The position numbers were made by a program, and so were the translations under genes. Of a stretch of DNA of 64,000 bases, positions 26,600 through 35,535 are shown one piece after another (the first letter of the stretch is position 1; each line of letters starts with the position of its first letter). Source of the DNA: Ramlibacter agri (lineage in GTDB: Bacteria > Pseudomonadota > Gammaproteobacteria > Burkholderiales > Burkholderiaceae_C); assembly GCF_012927085.1 (NCBI RefSeq), contig NZ_JABBFX010000001.1:682001-746000 (forward strand). The letters are read 5' to 3'. A model generated the notes under the pieces. The model was not told the origin of the DNA. It saw nothing but the letters and a program-made list of their open reading frames with translations, and made no database searches.

Positions 26600-28339
26600 T
26601 CAGGGGATCGAGGCCGGGACGCGGCTGTCCAACTCCGGGCGCGGCTCGATGTGGAAGACCACCTTGCGGGCTTCGGCGGTCACTCGGTCCAGCGTGCGGT
26701 TCAAGCGCTGCATCAGGTACTGCTCGTCGAAGGCGGCGTTGGAGCTCAGTTCCAGCGCACCGCCCGGCGCCGCGACGGTGACGATGCGGAAGTGCAGCGC
26801 GGTGTCGCGCGCGAGCCGCGGCACGGGCTCCAGGCCGCGGGCCACGATGTGCTGCGCCAGCATGCGGCGGCGGTCCTCGTCCTGCGAACCTTCGGTCAGG
26901 ATGGCGAAGCGGGTGTCGGCAATGCGGCAGACCGTGTCGAGGTCGCGCACCAGCTCCGACATGCGTGCCGCGGCCACCACCAGCGCGCGGTCGCCGGCCT
27001 CGCGGCCTTCGCGCGCCACGATGGCGGCGTGGTTGCACAGTTCCACCAGCATCAGCGAACAGCGCTGGCCCGTGCTGCCCGCACGCCGCAAGGCATCGCG
27101 CAGGCGCAGGCGGAGCACCGGCGCGATGGCGAGACCGGTGAGTGGATCGATGCTGTCCAGGGCGCGGGCACGCACGCGGTTCTCGCTGAAGTCCTTGGCG
27201 CGCCAGTGCAGGATCCACAGCAGCAGCGGGATCTCGATGGCGGAGCCGATCAGCACTGCGTATTGCGTCGCCCAGCTGTCCGGCAGCACGCCGGCCGCGC
27301 GCAACGCCGGGAAGGGGTAGCCCAGGTGCACCGGCAGGAAGCCGAGCAGCAGCCAGCCGGAATACTTCTCACCCTTGCGCCAGGTCCAGGCGCACAGGCC
27401 CAGGCTCACCACCACCGAGACGAGGCCGTACACGTTCAGCAAGGTGTAGGCGCCGTGGTCGCGGCCGAGGTCGTAGAACGCAGCGAGAACCAGGCCGAAC
27501 ACCGAGAAGCCGCGGGCGAAGCGGTCCACGATCCGGCTGTGGCGCTGCACCGCGGTCGCCTCGCGCACGAACCAGATGCCGCAGGCGATCATGCACAGCA
27601 TGAAGACGGCTGGCGCGGTGTCGTTGACCGTCGCCCATTCGCGCCACAGGAACACGCCGCCCAGGCCGGTGAAGGCCAGCTGGAACAGCAGCATGAAGGC
27701 GACGTAGGCGCAGTAGATGTCGAACACGCGGTCGCCGTACAGGCGCGCATGCATCAGGCCGACCAGCAGCACCAGCAGGCCGAAGCCGAGGTAGGCGCCC
27801 ACCAGCAGGTCGGTCCACTGCATCTGCTGCTGCAGCGAGTCGTCGGTGAGCAGCCGCACGAAGGGACTGGTCGGCGCCGGCTGGTTTTCCACCCGCAACC
27901 ACACGGTGCCGGGGTGCGGCGGATGCAGCTCGAACAGCGGCGACATGAAAGGGTGGTCCCACTGGGCCACCGGGATGTGGTCGCCGGCGTGCTGCTCGCG
28001 CCACTGGCCGTCCGCGGACGTGAACAGGCTGGCGCGGTCGATGAAGGGTGAGCCCGGAAGCAGCACGTACCAGCGGTGGCCCGCGTCCAGCGCCGGCAGG
28101 TCGAAGCGCATCCACAGCGCCGCCTGCCCCAGCATGAAGGCGCGATGCCGCTCGAAGGGTTGCAGCTGCGCCGCGCCGCCGGCCACGTCGGCGATGGTCG
28201 CCGTGCCGGTCGGATCGATCCAGTAGCGGCCTTGCAGCGTGATCTCGCCTTCACCCGGCGCCCGGGCCCACGCGCCCGCGCCCGCGAGCAGCAGGGCCAA
28301 TGCGGCCCAGCGCAGCACCCGGAACAGCGCCAGCCGCAT
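26600..28339 (-). CDS. 7TMR-DISM receptor with degenerate GGDEF domain
   Basis: A 579-residue membrane receptor. After a signal peptide (ends near GAWARA, about residue 25), a periplasmic 7TMR-DISM extracellular domain spans about 30-185. Seven hydrophobic segments follow (about 190-390) and then a cytosolic GGDEF-like domain (about 405-560, DSIDPLTGLA). The signature that should read GGDEF is IADTRF, and the upstream metal/substrate region is also altered (LVELCNHAAIVAREGREAGD), so diguanylate cyclase activity is unlikely. It may bind GTP or c-di-GMP-related ligands, or signal by protein contact. Its start overlaps the stop of the upstream CruF-Lcp fusion by one base (TGATG), which implies co-expression. 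Confidence 0.85.
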   Translation of the reverse strand: MRLALFRVLRWAALALLLAGAGAWARAPGEGEITLQGRYWIDPTGTATIADVAGGAAQLQPFERHRAFMLGQAALWMRFDLPALDAGHRWYVLLPGSPFIDRASLFTSADGQWREQHAGDHIPVAQWDHPFMSPLFELHPPHPGTVWLRVENQPAPTSPFVRLLTDDSLQQQMQWTDLLVGAYLGFGLLVLLVGLMHARLYGDRVFDIYCAYVAFMLLFQLAFTGLGGVFLWREWATVNDTAPAVFMLCMIACGIWFVREATAVQRHSRIVDRFARGFSVFGLVLAAFYDLGRDHGAYTLLNVYGLVSVVVSLGLCAWTWRKGEKYSGWLLLGFLPVHLGYPFPALRAAGVLPDSWATQYAVLIGSAIEIPLLLWILHWRAKDFSENRVRARALDSIDPLTGLAIAPVLRLRLRDALRRAGSTGQRCSLMLVELCNHAAIVAREGREAGDRALVVAAARMSELVRDLDTVCRIADTRFAILTEGSQDEDRRRMLAQHIVARGLEPVPRLARDTALHFRIVTVAAPGGALELSSNAAFDEQYLMQRLNRTLDRVTAEARKVVFHIEPRPELDSRVPASIP

Positions 28340-30528
28340 CACGAAGCCGCGCTCCCCGGTTGCGTCAGCTGCGTCTCCAGGTGATTCACCCAGCGCGGCG
28401 CGCGGGCGTCGCTGCGCCAGCCGGCCACCGTGCGGCGCATCGGGTTCAGCAGTTCCTCGGGCAGCGTCAGCGGCCTTGCCTGGTCCAGCAGGAAGCGCGA
28501 GAGCATGCGGTAGCCGACCACGCGCGTGAACATGCGCGTGAGCGAGAAGTCCGGCAGCACCAGCCGTACGACGCGGTCGAAGCCGAGGATGCAGACCCGG
28601 CCCAAGTTGAACAGCAGCGTGGCCAGCAGCCCGCCGCGGCGGACGCCGATCGCGTTCGCCGTCTTGCGGCCGATCAGCCAGCGCGTCATGGGCACCGGCA
28701 CGTTGCGCAGCACCGGCAGTGCGATCGAATTCGCCATCGCGTTCATCAGCGCGCGTCCCAGGGGGGCACGGACGTCGGGATCGGCCGGCTTGGCGAAGGC
28801 GCGGGCTTGCAGCTGCTCGAACATCGCCTCCGCTTCTTCCATCGTGTGCGCCAGCAGCTCGGGACGGATGCCCAGCGCGTGGCCGACGACGTTCCAGGCG
28901 TGCAGGTAGGCGCGCTCCTGTTCCGGCGTGAGGGGCAGCCCCAGCTTGCGCAGGCCGCGCAGGAACACATAGCCGAAGGTGAGCAGGGTGTAGGCCAGTT
29001 CCAGCTGGTTGCAGGGCTGGCCCTGGCGGCCGGCGTCCCAGCCGTGCGCGAGCAGGGCTTCGTTCAGGCTGGCGCCGGGCGCCACCTTGGCCAGCGGCGG
29101 CACGCAGGTGGCCTGCGCCTCGTGCGGCGCGCCGCGCAGGATCAGGTGGCGGATGGTGGCGTGGATCAGGCGCACCTTCAACACCTGGGCGATGCCGCCG
29201 CCGTCCGCGCGCGTGAGGCCGCCCTTCATCATGACCGGGAACACCATCGCGGCGGTCTGGCGGATGCGGTACTCGGTGCGCGCTTCCAGCTGGCCCGCCA
29301 CGTGCAGCACCTCGGACAACTGCGGCAGCAGGTAGCACTCCGGCAGGCTGGCGCAGAACAGCAAGGTGCAGGACAGCGGGCCGTAGTCCATGAACACGTC
29401 TTCGGCGGCTTCCACCTGGACAGCGTCCATCCAGTCCGGCGCCGGGCCGGCCGCGGCGAGGTAGGCCTGCAGCGCCGCGACCACCTGCGGGTCGTTGCCG
29501 GGGGCCGGAGGCGTCCAGTTCGCGATGCTGGCGTTGGTGGTCCAGCTTGCCAGCAGGCGCGTGGCCTGGCCGAGGCGCGCCATGGCGGCAGCCGGCGGCT
29601 GCGCGCCCGGCTCCCACGGGCCGACGATGGCGGCGACGGCTTGGTCGGCCAGCGGATCGGCCTGCAGCGTGGCTGCCTCCCAGTCGATGACGCGTGCCGG
29701 CTGTTCGGCGGGCGACTGCTGCGCCGGTTCGCTGCGCCACTGGTGCCAGGCGATCGCCGCGGCCAGCGCCGGGATGCCCATGGCGAAGAACGAGATGACG
29801 CGCAAGGCGAGCGGGTCGCCCACCGCCACCTGGAAGGCCATCATGCCGGCGTAGACCACGATCGGCACGAGCGCGGCGCGCCGCAGCGTGGCGGGCGGGG
29901 TGTCGATCGCCTGCGCCGGGCGGGCGCGCCAGAGGAACAGCGCCGTGATGGTGAAGCTCACGAACAGCCAGCCGGCGAAGCCCCAGACGGTCTCGCCGAA
30001 CCAGTCGCCCTCCTTGACCATGATCCAGGCCTTGAGCTGGTAGACGAAATAGGGGTCGGCGCCGAGGTCGAAGGCCGTCACCAGCAGCGCGGTGAACAGG
30101 GCGACCAGCGCGCCGGTGCGCCAGCCCTGCGCGGGCGGCACCGGCCGGCGCCATGCAATCAGGCAGGCGAGCGTCAGGCCCACCTGGCAGACGCCGAACC
30201 ACATGAGCGGGATGACGATGGGCACCGAGCCGACCCGCGGCCCGAGCACGTCGGTGTAGTGGTAGTCGCCGAAGAACCAGCCGTAGCGCGAGCCCATCTC
30301 CTCGGCGAACCAGCCCAGCGCCGCGGCCAGGCCGACGAAGATCCAGCTGGCGCGCCGCCCGATCAAGGCGCGGCTGGACCAGAGGCTGGCCGCGAACCAG
30401 GCGAGAGAGGCAAGCACCAGGGCCAGCGTCACGGGCCGCCAGCCCGCCGCCGTCCAGGCAACCAGCGCCGCGGCAAGCCCCGCGGGCAACAGCAAGTCCG
30501 AACTCGTTCCCAAGCGCCGCTCAGCCAA
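28339..30528 (-). CDS. fusion: CruF-like carotenoid membrane domain plus Lcp/MpaB-like DUF2236 domain
   Basis: This 729-residue protein joins two families. Residues 1-~260 contain about eight membrane helices and look like the CruF/DUF422 carotenoid-biosynthesis family (EEMGSRYGWFFGDYHYTDVLG; GFAGWLFVSF). Residues ~330-700 match DUF2236, the MpaB/latex-clearing-protein superfamily of b-type haem proteins. The segment RIRQT (Arg421, Thr425) corresponds to the conserved Arg-x3-Thr of Lcp, and His456 in VRLIHATIRH fits the position of the axial haem histidine. The combination suggests a membrane-tethered oxygenase acting on an isoprenoid or other very hydrophobic substrate, but this is inference. 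It is the first gene of a two-gene unit with the DISM receptor. Confidence 0.8.
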   Translation of the reverse strand: MAERRLGTSSDLLLPAGLAAALVAWTAAGWRPVTLALVLASLAWFAASLWSSRALIGRRASWIFVGLAAALGWFAEEMGSRYGWFFGDYHYTDVLGPRVGSVPIVIPLMWFGVCQVGLTLACLIAWRRPVPPAQGWRTGALVALFTALLVTAFDLGADPYFVYQLKAWIMVKEGDWFGETVWGFAGWLFVSFTITALFLWRARPAQAIDTPPATLRRAALVPIVVYAGMMAFQVAVGDPLALRVISFFAMGIPALAAAIAWHQWRSEPAQQSPAEQPARVIDWEAATLQADPLADQAVAAIVGPWEPGAQPPAAAMARLGQATRLLASWTTNASIANWTPPAPGNDPQVVAALQAYLAAAGPAPDWMDAVQVEAAEDVFMDYGPLSCTLLFCASLPECYLLPQLSEVLHVAGQLEARTEYRIRQTAAMVFPVMMKGGLTRADGGGIAQVLKVRLIHATIRHLILRGAPHEAQATCVPPLAKVAPGASLNEALLAHGWDAGRQGQPCNQLELAYTLLTFGYVFLRGLRKLGLPLTPEQERAYLHAWNVVGHALGIRPELLAHTMEEAEAMFEQLQARAFAKPADPDVRAPLGRALMNAMANSIALPVLRNVPVPMTRWLIGRKTANAIGVRRGGLLATLLFNLGRVCILGFDRVVRLVLPDFSLTRMFTRVVGYRMLSRFLLDQARPLTLPEELLNPMRRTVAGWRSDARAPRWVNHLETQLTQPGSAAS

Positions 30529-30602
30529 GATCTTCTCCTCCGGGCACAGGTTTTTTTATTGCGTGCCGGTCGAGATTCTCCATCACGGCGATGGCGCGCG
30601 CA

Positions 30603-31883
30603 CTATTCCGTTCGGATGTCGACCAGTTCCAGCGATTCGTTCACGACGAAAGCAGTCAGGCCGAGGCCGCCCCGCGATTTCGCCTCGAAGCGCACCACGC
30701 GACCCAGTTCCGGCGCGAACCACGCCACGGCCTGGTAGCGGCCCGGCGGGTTGTTGGTGGCGCCGCCGCCGCGGGTGGTGAAGCCGTCGAAGGCGACGCG
30801 CACGATGCGCAGTTCGCGGCCGTTCAGCCGCATCGTCGAATCGCCCATGGCGCGTGCCTTCAGTTCCATGCCGAAGCGGCGGCTGTCGCCCAGCGCGTCG
30901 TACTTGCTGGACCAGCCGGCCAGGCCCGCGTTCTCGCGGCTCACCCAGCCGCCGGGCGGCATCGCCTGCTCGAATTCGCCGGCGATCGCCTGCTTCAGGC
31001 TGACGACGCGGCCGCTCGCGTCTTCCACGCGGGCGCCGCCGTTCATGACCATCGTGTCGCCCACGCGCTTGTCCACGTGGTAGACCACCGTGCGTGCCTG
31101 GCCGGTCAGGCCGTCGCGCAGGCGGTATTCGAAGACGTTGGGCAGCGTGGCGACGGCCGCTGGCGGCGCGGGTTCGGCAGGGGGCGCCACGGCCGCCGGC
31201 GCAGGGGCGGCGCGTGCCGGCGCCTCCGCGTCCAGCCGCGCCACGGCGGGCCCGCCGCCCGCGCGTGCGGGCAGGTCGACGATCCATTCGGCGGGCAGCG
31301 CGAAGTTGAGGTTCTGGCCGTCCTTCATGCCCGCGGTGGTGATACCCACCAGGCGGCCAGCCTGGTCGAACAGGCCGCCGCCGCTGGAGCCGGGCGAGAT
31401 CGGCACCGAGATCTGCACGTATTCCAGCTCGCCCGCGCGGCCATGCCGCAGGGCGGAGACCAGCCCGTCGCTCAGCGTCAGCTCCAGGCCCTTCGGGTTG
31501 CCCAGCGCGTACACCTTGGCGCCCACGCGCAGGTGCGAGGCCGCGGCGATTCGCACCGCCGGCGCGTCGACGCCGCTCGCCTGCAGCTGGCACAGGTCGC
31601 GCACCGGGTCCTGGTACTGCAACTGCGCCGGGAAGCGGCGCTCCTCGTGGGCGACGCGCAGCGACGCCGCCTTCTCCACCACGTGGCAGTTGGTGACGAG
31701 GACGCCGGGGGCGATCACCACGGCACTGCCGATGGCGCCCTTGCCGCCGCCCATGTCGTTCTCCACCAGCCAGATGCTGGGGGAAACGCGGTCGTACAGT
31801 TCTTCCGGGCTGATCGCGGCGGCCGGCCCGGCCAGGACCAGGGCCGCCAGGGCTGCGGACAGCGCGCGTACTTGCAGCTTCAT
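30603..31883 (-). CDS. exported trypsin-like serine protease, tandem copy 1
   Basis: A 426-residue secreted protein. A signal peptide ends near GPAAA (residue 23). A trypsin-like domain of HtrA style follows (about 25-240) with a full triad: His67 (VTNCHVVE), Asp96 (RDLCQL) and Ser167 (SPGSSGGGLFD). No PDZ domain is present. After a Pro/Ala-rich linker (about 245-275) comes a C-terminal beta-rich domain of about 150 residues that I do not recognise, ending LVDIRTE. The start ATG at 31883 was chosen because it begins the signal peptide shared with its paralogues. It is the last of three tandem genes, 17 bases after copy 2. Substrate unknown. Confidence 0.87.
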   Translation of the reverse strand: MKLQVRALSAALAALVLAGPAAAISPEELYDRVSPSIWLVENDMGGGKGAIGSAVVIAPGVLVTNCHVVEKAASLRVAHEERRFPAQLQYQDPVRDLCQLQASGVDAPAVRIAAASHLRVGAKVYALGNPKGLELTLSDGLVSALRHGRAGELEYVQISVPISPGSSGGGLFDQAGRLVGITTAGMKDGQNLNFALPAEWIVDLPARAGGGPAVARLDAEAPARAAPAPAAVAPPAEPAPPAAVATLPNVFEYRLRDGLTGQARTVVYHVDKRVGDTMVMNGGARVEDASGRVVSLKQAIAGEFEQAMPPGGWVSRENAGLAGWSSKYDALGDSRRFGMELKARAMGDSTMRLNGRELRIVRVAFDGFTTRGGGATNNPPGRYQAVAWFAPELGRVVRFEAKSRGGLGLTAFVVNESLELVDIRTE

Positions 31884-31900
31884 TTGCGGGGTCTCCTGCC

Positions 31901-33211
31901 TCAGCGGGCGTGCACGAGTTCCAGCACTTCGTCCACGACGAAGGTGTCGCCGCCGACCCCGCCGCGCGTGCGAACCTCGAAGCGCACCAGCCGGCCCCTG
32001 GCATACCAGGCGCGCGCGCGATAGGCGCCGGTTGGGGAGCGCCCGAGGGTCACCCCGCGGCTGGTGTAGCCGCTGTAGTCGACCCGCAGCGCCTGGATGG
32101 GGCGGCCATCGACCTGGAGCAGCTCCTCGTTGACTGCGCGCGCGTCCAGCTGCAGGGCGATGTCGCCAGGCGAGGACTGTGGATCGCGCCGCACGCGCCA
32201 CTTGCTCCCCGGGATCGCGCTGCCCGGAAGCCAGCCATCGGGAGGCATGGCCGCGTCCGCTTCGCCCGCCAGCGCCGCGCCCGGCGACAGCAGCGTGCCC
32301 CGCAGGTTCTCGATGCGCTGGCCGCCGTTGAAGACGATGCGGTCGCCCTCCAGCCGGTCCACCTTCAGGGTGAAGCTGGATTCCTGCCCCGTGAGGCGGT
32401 TGCGCAACCGGTATTCATAGCTCCGTCCGGGGCCGGCCGCCAGCCAGGCGTTCGGATCTGCGTCTCGCTCCACGGCGGGAGGGGGCGCGGGTCGTTCAGG
32501 CGCAGTCGCAGTCGCAGGCGCTGCCGCGACTTGCGCGGGCGCGGGCGGACCTTCCGTCTCGAGCCGCGCCACCGCCGGGCGGCCGCCGGCGCGCGCCGGC
32601 AGTTCGATGATCCATTCGGACGGCAGCGCGAAGTTGAGGTTCTGGCTCTCCTTCATGCCCGCCGTGGTGATGCCCACCAGGCGGCCAGCCTGGTCGAACA
32701 GGCCGCCGCCGCTGGAGCCAGGTGAAATGGGAACCGAGACCTGCAGGTATTCCAGCTCGCCGGCCCGGCCGTGGCGCAGGGCGGAGACGAGGCCGTCGGT
32801 CAGCGTGAGTTCCAGGCCGCGCGGGTTGCCGAGCGCGTACACCTTGGCGCCCACGCGCAGTTGCGAGGCCGCGGCGATGCGCACCGGCGGCGCGTCGACA
32901 CTGGGGGCCTGCAGCTGGCAGAGGTCGCGCGCGGGGTCCTTGTATTGCAGGCGGGCGGTGAAGCGGCGCGGCCCGTGCACGACGTGCAGCGATTCCGCCT
33001 TTTCCAGGACATGGCAGTTGGTGATCAACGCGCCCGGGGCGACGACCACGGCGCTGCCGATGGCGCCCTTGCCGCCGCCCAGGTCGTTCTCCACCAGCCA
33101 GATGCTGGGGGCGACGCGTTCGTACAGTTCCTCGGGGCTGATCGCGGCGGCCGGTCCGGCCAGGATGAATGCTGCGAGGGCGCCGGACAGCGCGCGCGTT
33201 TGCCATGCCAT
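31901..33211 (-). CDS. exported trypsin-like serine protease, tandem copy 2
   Basis: A 436-residue paralogue of its neighbours, with the same layout: signal peptide to about residue 23, protease domain with His67, Asp96 and Ser167, Pro/Ala-rich linker, then the unrecognised C-terminal domain. The linker (about 245-285) is longer and mixed (Val/Ala/Pro/Thr/Glu). The C-terminal half differs most from the other two copies (ends VLELVHAR), while the protease half is nearly the same, so the copies may share protease activity but recognise different targets. The first 20 residues are identical to copy 3. It lies 18 bases after copy 3. Confidence 0.87.
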   Translation of the reverse strand: MAWQTRALSGALAAFILAGPAAAISPEELYERVAPSIWLVENDLGGGKGAIGSAVVVAPGALITNCHVLEKAESLHVVHGPRRFTARLQYKDPARDLCQLQAPSVDAPPVRIAAASQLRVGAKVYALGNPRGLELTLTDGLVSALRHGRAGELEYLQVSVPISPGSSGGGLFDQAGRLVGITTAGMKESQNLNFALPSEWIIELPARAGGRPAVARLETEGPPAPAQVAAAPATATAPERPAPPPAVERDADPNAWLAAGPGRSYEYRLRNRLTGQESSFTLKVDRLEGDRIVFNGGQRIENLRGTLLSPGAALAGEADAAMPPDGWLPGSAIPGSKWRVRRDPQSSPGDIALQLDARAVNEELLQVDGRPIQALRVDYSGYTSRGVTLGRSPTGAYRARAWYARGRLVRFEVRTRGGVGGDTFVVDEVLELVHAR

Positions 33212-33229
33212 GGAAATGCGTCCTTCCCT

Positions 33230-34600
33230 CTATTCCGTGCGGATGTCGACCAGGTCCAGCTGCTCTTCGATCAGGAAGGCCGCGGCACCGGACATCCCGC
33301 CATGGGTCTTGGCCTCGAAACGCACGACGCGCCCCAGCTCCGGCGCGTACCAGGCGCGGGCCCGGTAGCGGCCCGGCGGGCCGGGCGGGAGCGAGCTGAT
33401 CCCCGCGCCACGCTCGGTGTAGCCGTTGAATTCCACCGCCACGGCGCGCAGGTCGCGGCCCTGGACATGGAGCGTCGTCGACTCGCCAGTGGCGCGGGCG
33501 TGCAGCTTCATGTCCACCGGCTGGCCGGGCAGGCCGGCGCTGTAGTTCAGGTCCCAGCTGGCGCCGCTGGCGGGCTCGCTGGCGATCCAGCCGCCCGGCG
33601 GCATGGCTTGTTCGAATTCACCGGCGATCACTGCCTTCAGCGCCATCACGCGGCCCTTGCTGTCCTCCACGCGGCCGCCGCCGTTCATGACCACGGTATC
33701 GCCCACGCGCTTGTCGACGTGGTAGACGACCTCGCGCACCTTGCCGGAGATGGCGTCGCGCAGGCGGTATTCGTAGACGTTGGGCAGCGTGGCGACGGCT
33801 GCCGGTGTGGGCACAGTCGCCGGGGCCGGGGCCGGGGCCGGGGCCGGGGCCGGGGCCGGGGCCGGGGCCGGGGCCGGGGCGGGTGCAGGCGCAGGCGCAG
33901 GCGCCGCGGCCACGGCTTCACGCGGCGCGTCCGACTCCAGCTTCGCCACGGCCGGCCCGCCGCCGGCACGCGCGGGCAGCTCGATGATCCATTCGGCCGG
34001 CAGCGCGAAGTTGAGGTTCTGGCCGTCCTTCATGCCCGCCGCGGTGATGCCCACCAGCCGGCCGGCCTGGTCGAACAGGCCGCCGCCGCTGGAGCCGGGG
34101 GAGATCGGCACGGACACCTGCAGGTATTCCAGGTCGCCGGCGCTGCCTTCGCGCAGCGCGGACACCAGGCCGTCGGTCAGCGTGAGCTCCAGGCCCTTGG
34201 GGTTGCCGACCGCGTAGACCTTGGCGCCGACGCGCAGGTGCGAGGCCGCGGCAATGCGCACCGGCGGCGCGTCGACGCTGGGGGCCTGCAGCTGGCAGAG
34301 GTCGCGCACCGGGTCCCGGTACTGCAGGCGCGCGGTGAAGCGGCGCCGCCGGTGCACGACGTGCAGCGTCTCGGCCTTTTCCACGACGTGGCAGTTGGTG
34401 ACCAGCGTGCCCGGGGCGACGACCACGGCGCTGCCGATGGCCCCCTTGCCGCTGCCCATGTCGTTCTCCACCAGCCAGATGCTGGGCGCGACCCGCTCGT
34501 ACAACTCCTCGGGCGTGATCGCGGATCGCTGCGCGGCGGCCGGTCCGGCCAGGATGAATGCTGCAAGGGCGCCGGACAGCGCGCGCGTTTGCCATGCCAT
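33230..34600 (-). CDS. exported trypsin-like serine protease, tandem copy 3 (first in operon)
   Basis: A 456-residue paralogue that leads the three-gene operon. The signal peptide is followed by a four-residue insertion (QRSA), so the triad is His71, Asp100 and Ser171. The linker is a long run of alternating Ala-Pro (about residues 235-270), encoded in part by ten perfect CCGGGG hexamers. The C-terminal domain is closest to copy 1 and ends LVDIRTE. Upstream, a 7-bp dyad (tctctgc/gcagaga, 34620-34645) lies between this start and the LysR gene; it could be a 5' leader structure or operator. The adjacent LysR gene is on the same strand, so a regulatory link is only positional. Confidence 0.87.
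   Translation of the reverse strand: MAWQTRALSGALAAFILAGPAAAQRSAITPEELYERVAPSIWLVENDMGSGKGAIGSAVVVAPGTLVTNCHVVEKAETLHVVHRRRRFTARLQYRDPVRDLCQLQAPSVDAPPVRIAAASHLRVGAKVYAVGNPKGLELTLTDGLVSALREGSAGDLEYLQVSVPISPGSSGGGLFDQAGRLVGITAAGMKDGQNLNFALPAEWIIELPARAGGGPAVAKLESDAPREAVAAAPAPAPAPAPAPAPAPAPAPAPAPAPAPATVPTPAAVATLPNVYEYRLRDAISGKVREVVYHVDKRVGDTVVMNGGGRVEDSKGRVMALKAVIAGEFEQAMPPGGWIASEPASGASWDLNYSAGLPGQPVDMKLHARATGESTTLHVQGRDLRAVAVEFNGYTERGAGISSLPPGPPGRYRARAWYAPELGRVVRFEAKTHGGMSGAAAFLIEEQLDLVDIRTE
33820..33879. repeat. (CCGGGG)10 hexanucleotide microsatellite
   Basis: Ten perfect copies of ccgggg lie inside the third protease gene and encode alternating Ala-Pro in the linker. Because the unit is six bases, slippage changes linker length by two residues without shifting the frame. 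Confidence 0.95.
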
Positions 34601-34662
34601 GGAAGTGCGTCCCCTCTTCTCTCTGCGGAAACTCTACTGCAGAGATGTAACGGCGCAGGCGC

Positions 34663-35529
34663 TCAGGCGAGGCTTTTCTTCAGCCAGTCCGCGAAAGCGG
34701 AACATTCCCACCGGTCCATGGTGCCGGTGCGCCAGCACAGGTAGTGGGCGTGCGGGCTGGGTACGTTGCGCTCGGAAATGCGCTCCAGGGTGCCGTCTTC
34801 CAGCCACGGCCGCCCCAGTTTCAGTCGCACCAGCGCCACACCCAGGCCCTGGGCGGCGGCGTCGCAGACCAGGCCGACGTCGTTGAACGAGGAGCCTTCG
34901 GCCGGTTCCGGGGCGTCGATGCCATGCGCCAGGAACCAGGTGCGCCAGGGCTCCAGCGGGCTCTTGATCAACTTGGAGGCGAGCAGGTCCTCGATGTTCT
35001 CGATGGGGCCGTGCTCGCGCAGGAAGGCCGGCGCGGCCAGCGGCGTGACGTCGTCGGTCACGAGGCAGGTGTGTTCGACGTCGGCATAGCGGCCGGCGCC
35101 GAAGCGGATCATCAGGTCGGCGTCTTCCGCCACCACGTCCAGCAAGGGGATGGAGACCTGCAAGGTCAGGTCGATGTCCGGATACGCCTCGATGAAGCCG
35201 CGCAGCCGCGGCATCAGGATGGAGCGCGCGAAGGTCGGCGTCACGGCCACGCGCAGCTTGCGCTTGCCGGCGCCCTCGCGGCCGGGGAAGCGTCCCAGCA
35301 CCGCCAGCCCTTCGCGCACGTGGGCCAGGTATTCGCTGCCTTCGGTGGTGAGCGAAAAATCGGAACGTCCGAACAGCTTGGCGCCCAGGATCTCCTCCAG
35401 CTGGCGCACGCGGTGGCTCACCGCGCTGGGCGTGACGCACAGTTCATCGGCCGCCAGGGTGGCGGAGCGCAGCCGTGCCAGCGCCTCGAAGGTCAGGAGG
35501 CACTGGATCGGCGGGATGCGCGGCGGCAC
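34663..35529 (-). CDS. LysR-family regulator, GcvA type
   Basis: A 288-residue LysR regulator. The N-terminal winged helix-turn-helix covers about residues 8-66 (LLTFEALARLRSATLAADELCVTPSAV is the family pattern, split here by a variant RLRS in place of the usual charged turn). The effector domain from about 90 is of the GcvA subgroup (LRVAVTPTFARSILMPRL; ADLMIRFGAGRY). The start is GTG, six bases after the purU stop, so the two are probably co-transcribed. GcvA controls glycine cleavage in enterics; the purU neighbour makes a one-carbon theme plausible but unproven. Confidence 0.88.
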   Translation of the reverse strand: MPPRIPPIQCLLTFEALARLRSATLAADELCVTPSAVSHRVRQLEEILGAKLFGRSDFSLTTEGSEYLAHVREGLAVLGRFPGREGAGKRKLRVAVTPTFARSILMPRLRGFIEAYPDIDLTLQVSIPLLDVVAEDADLMIRFGAGRYADVEHTCLVTDDVTPLAAPAFLREHGPIENIEDLLASKLIKSPLEPWRTWFLAHGIDAPEPAEGSSFNDVGLVCDAAAQGLGVALVRLKLGRPWLEDGTLERISERNVPSPHAHYLCWRTGTMDRWECSAFADWLKKSLA

Positions 35530-35535
35530 GGCGCC

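Noticed and set aside
26600..28339. Active diguanylate cyclase
   Set aside because: The GGDEF signature is replaced by IADTRF and the substrate-binding segment is altered; only the fold is called.
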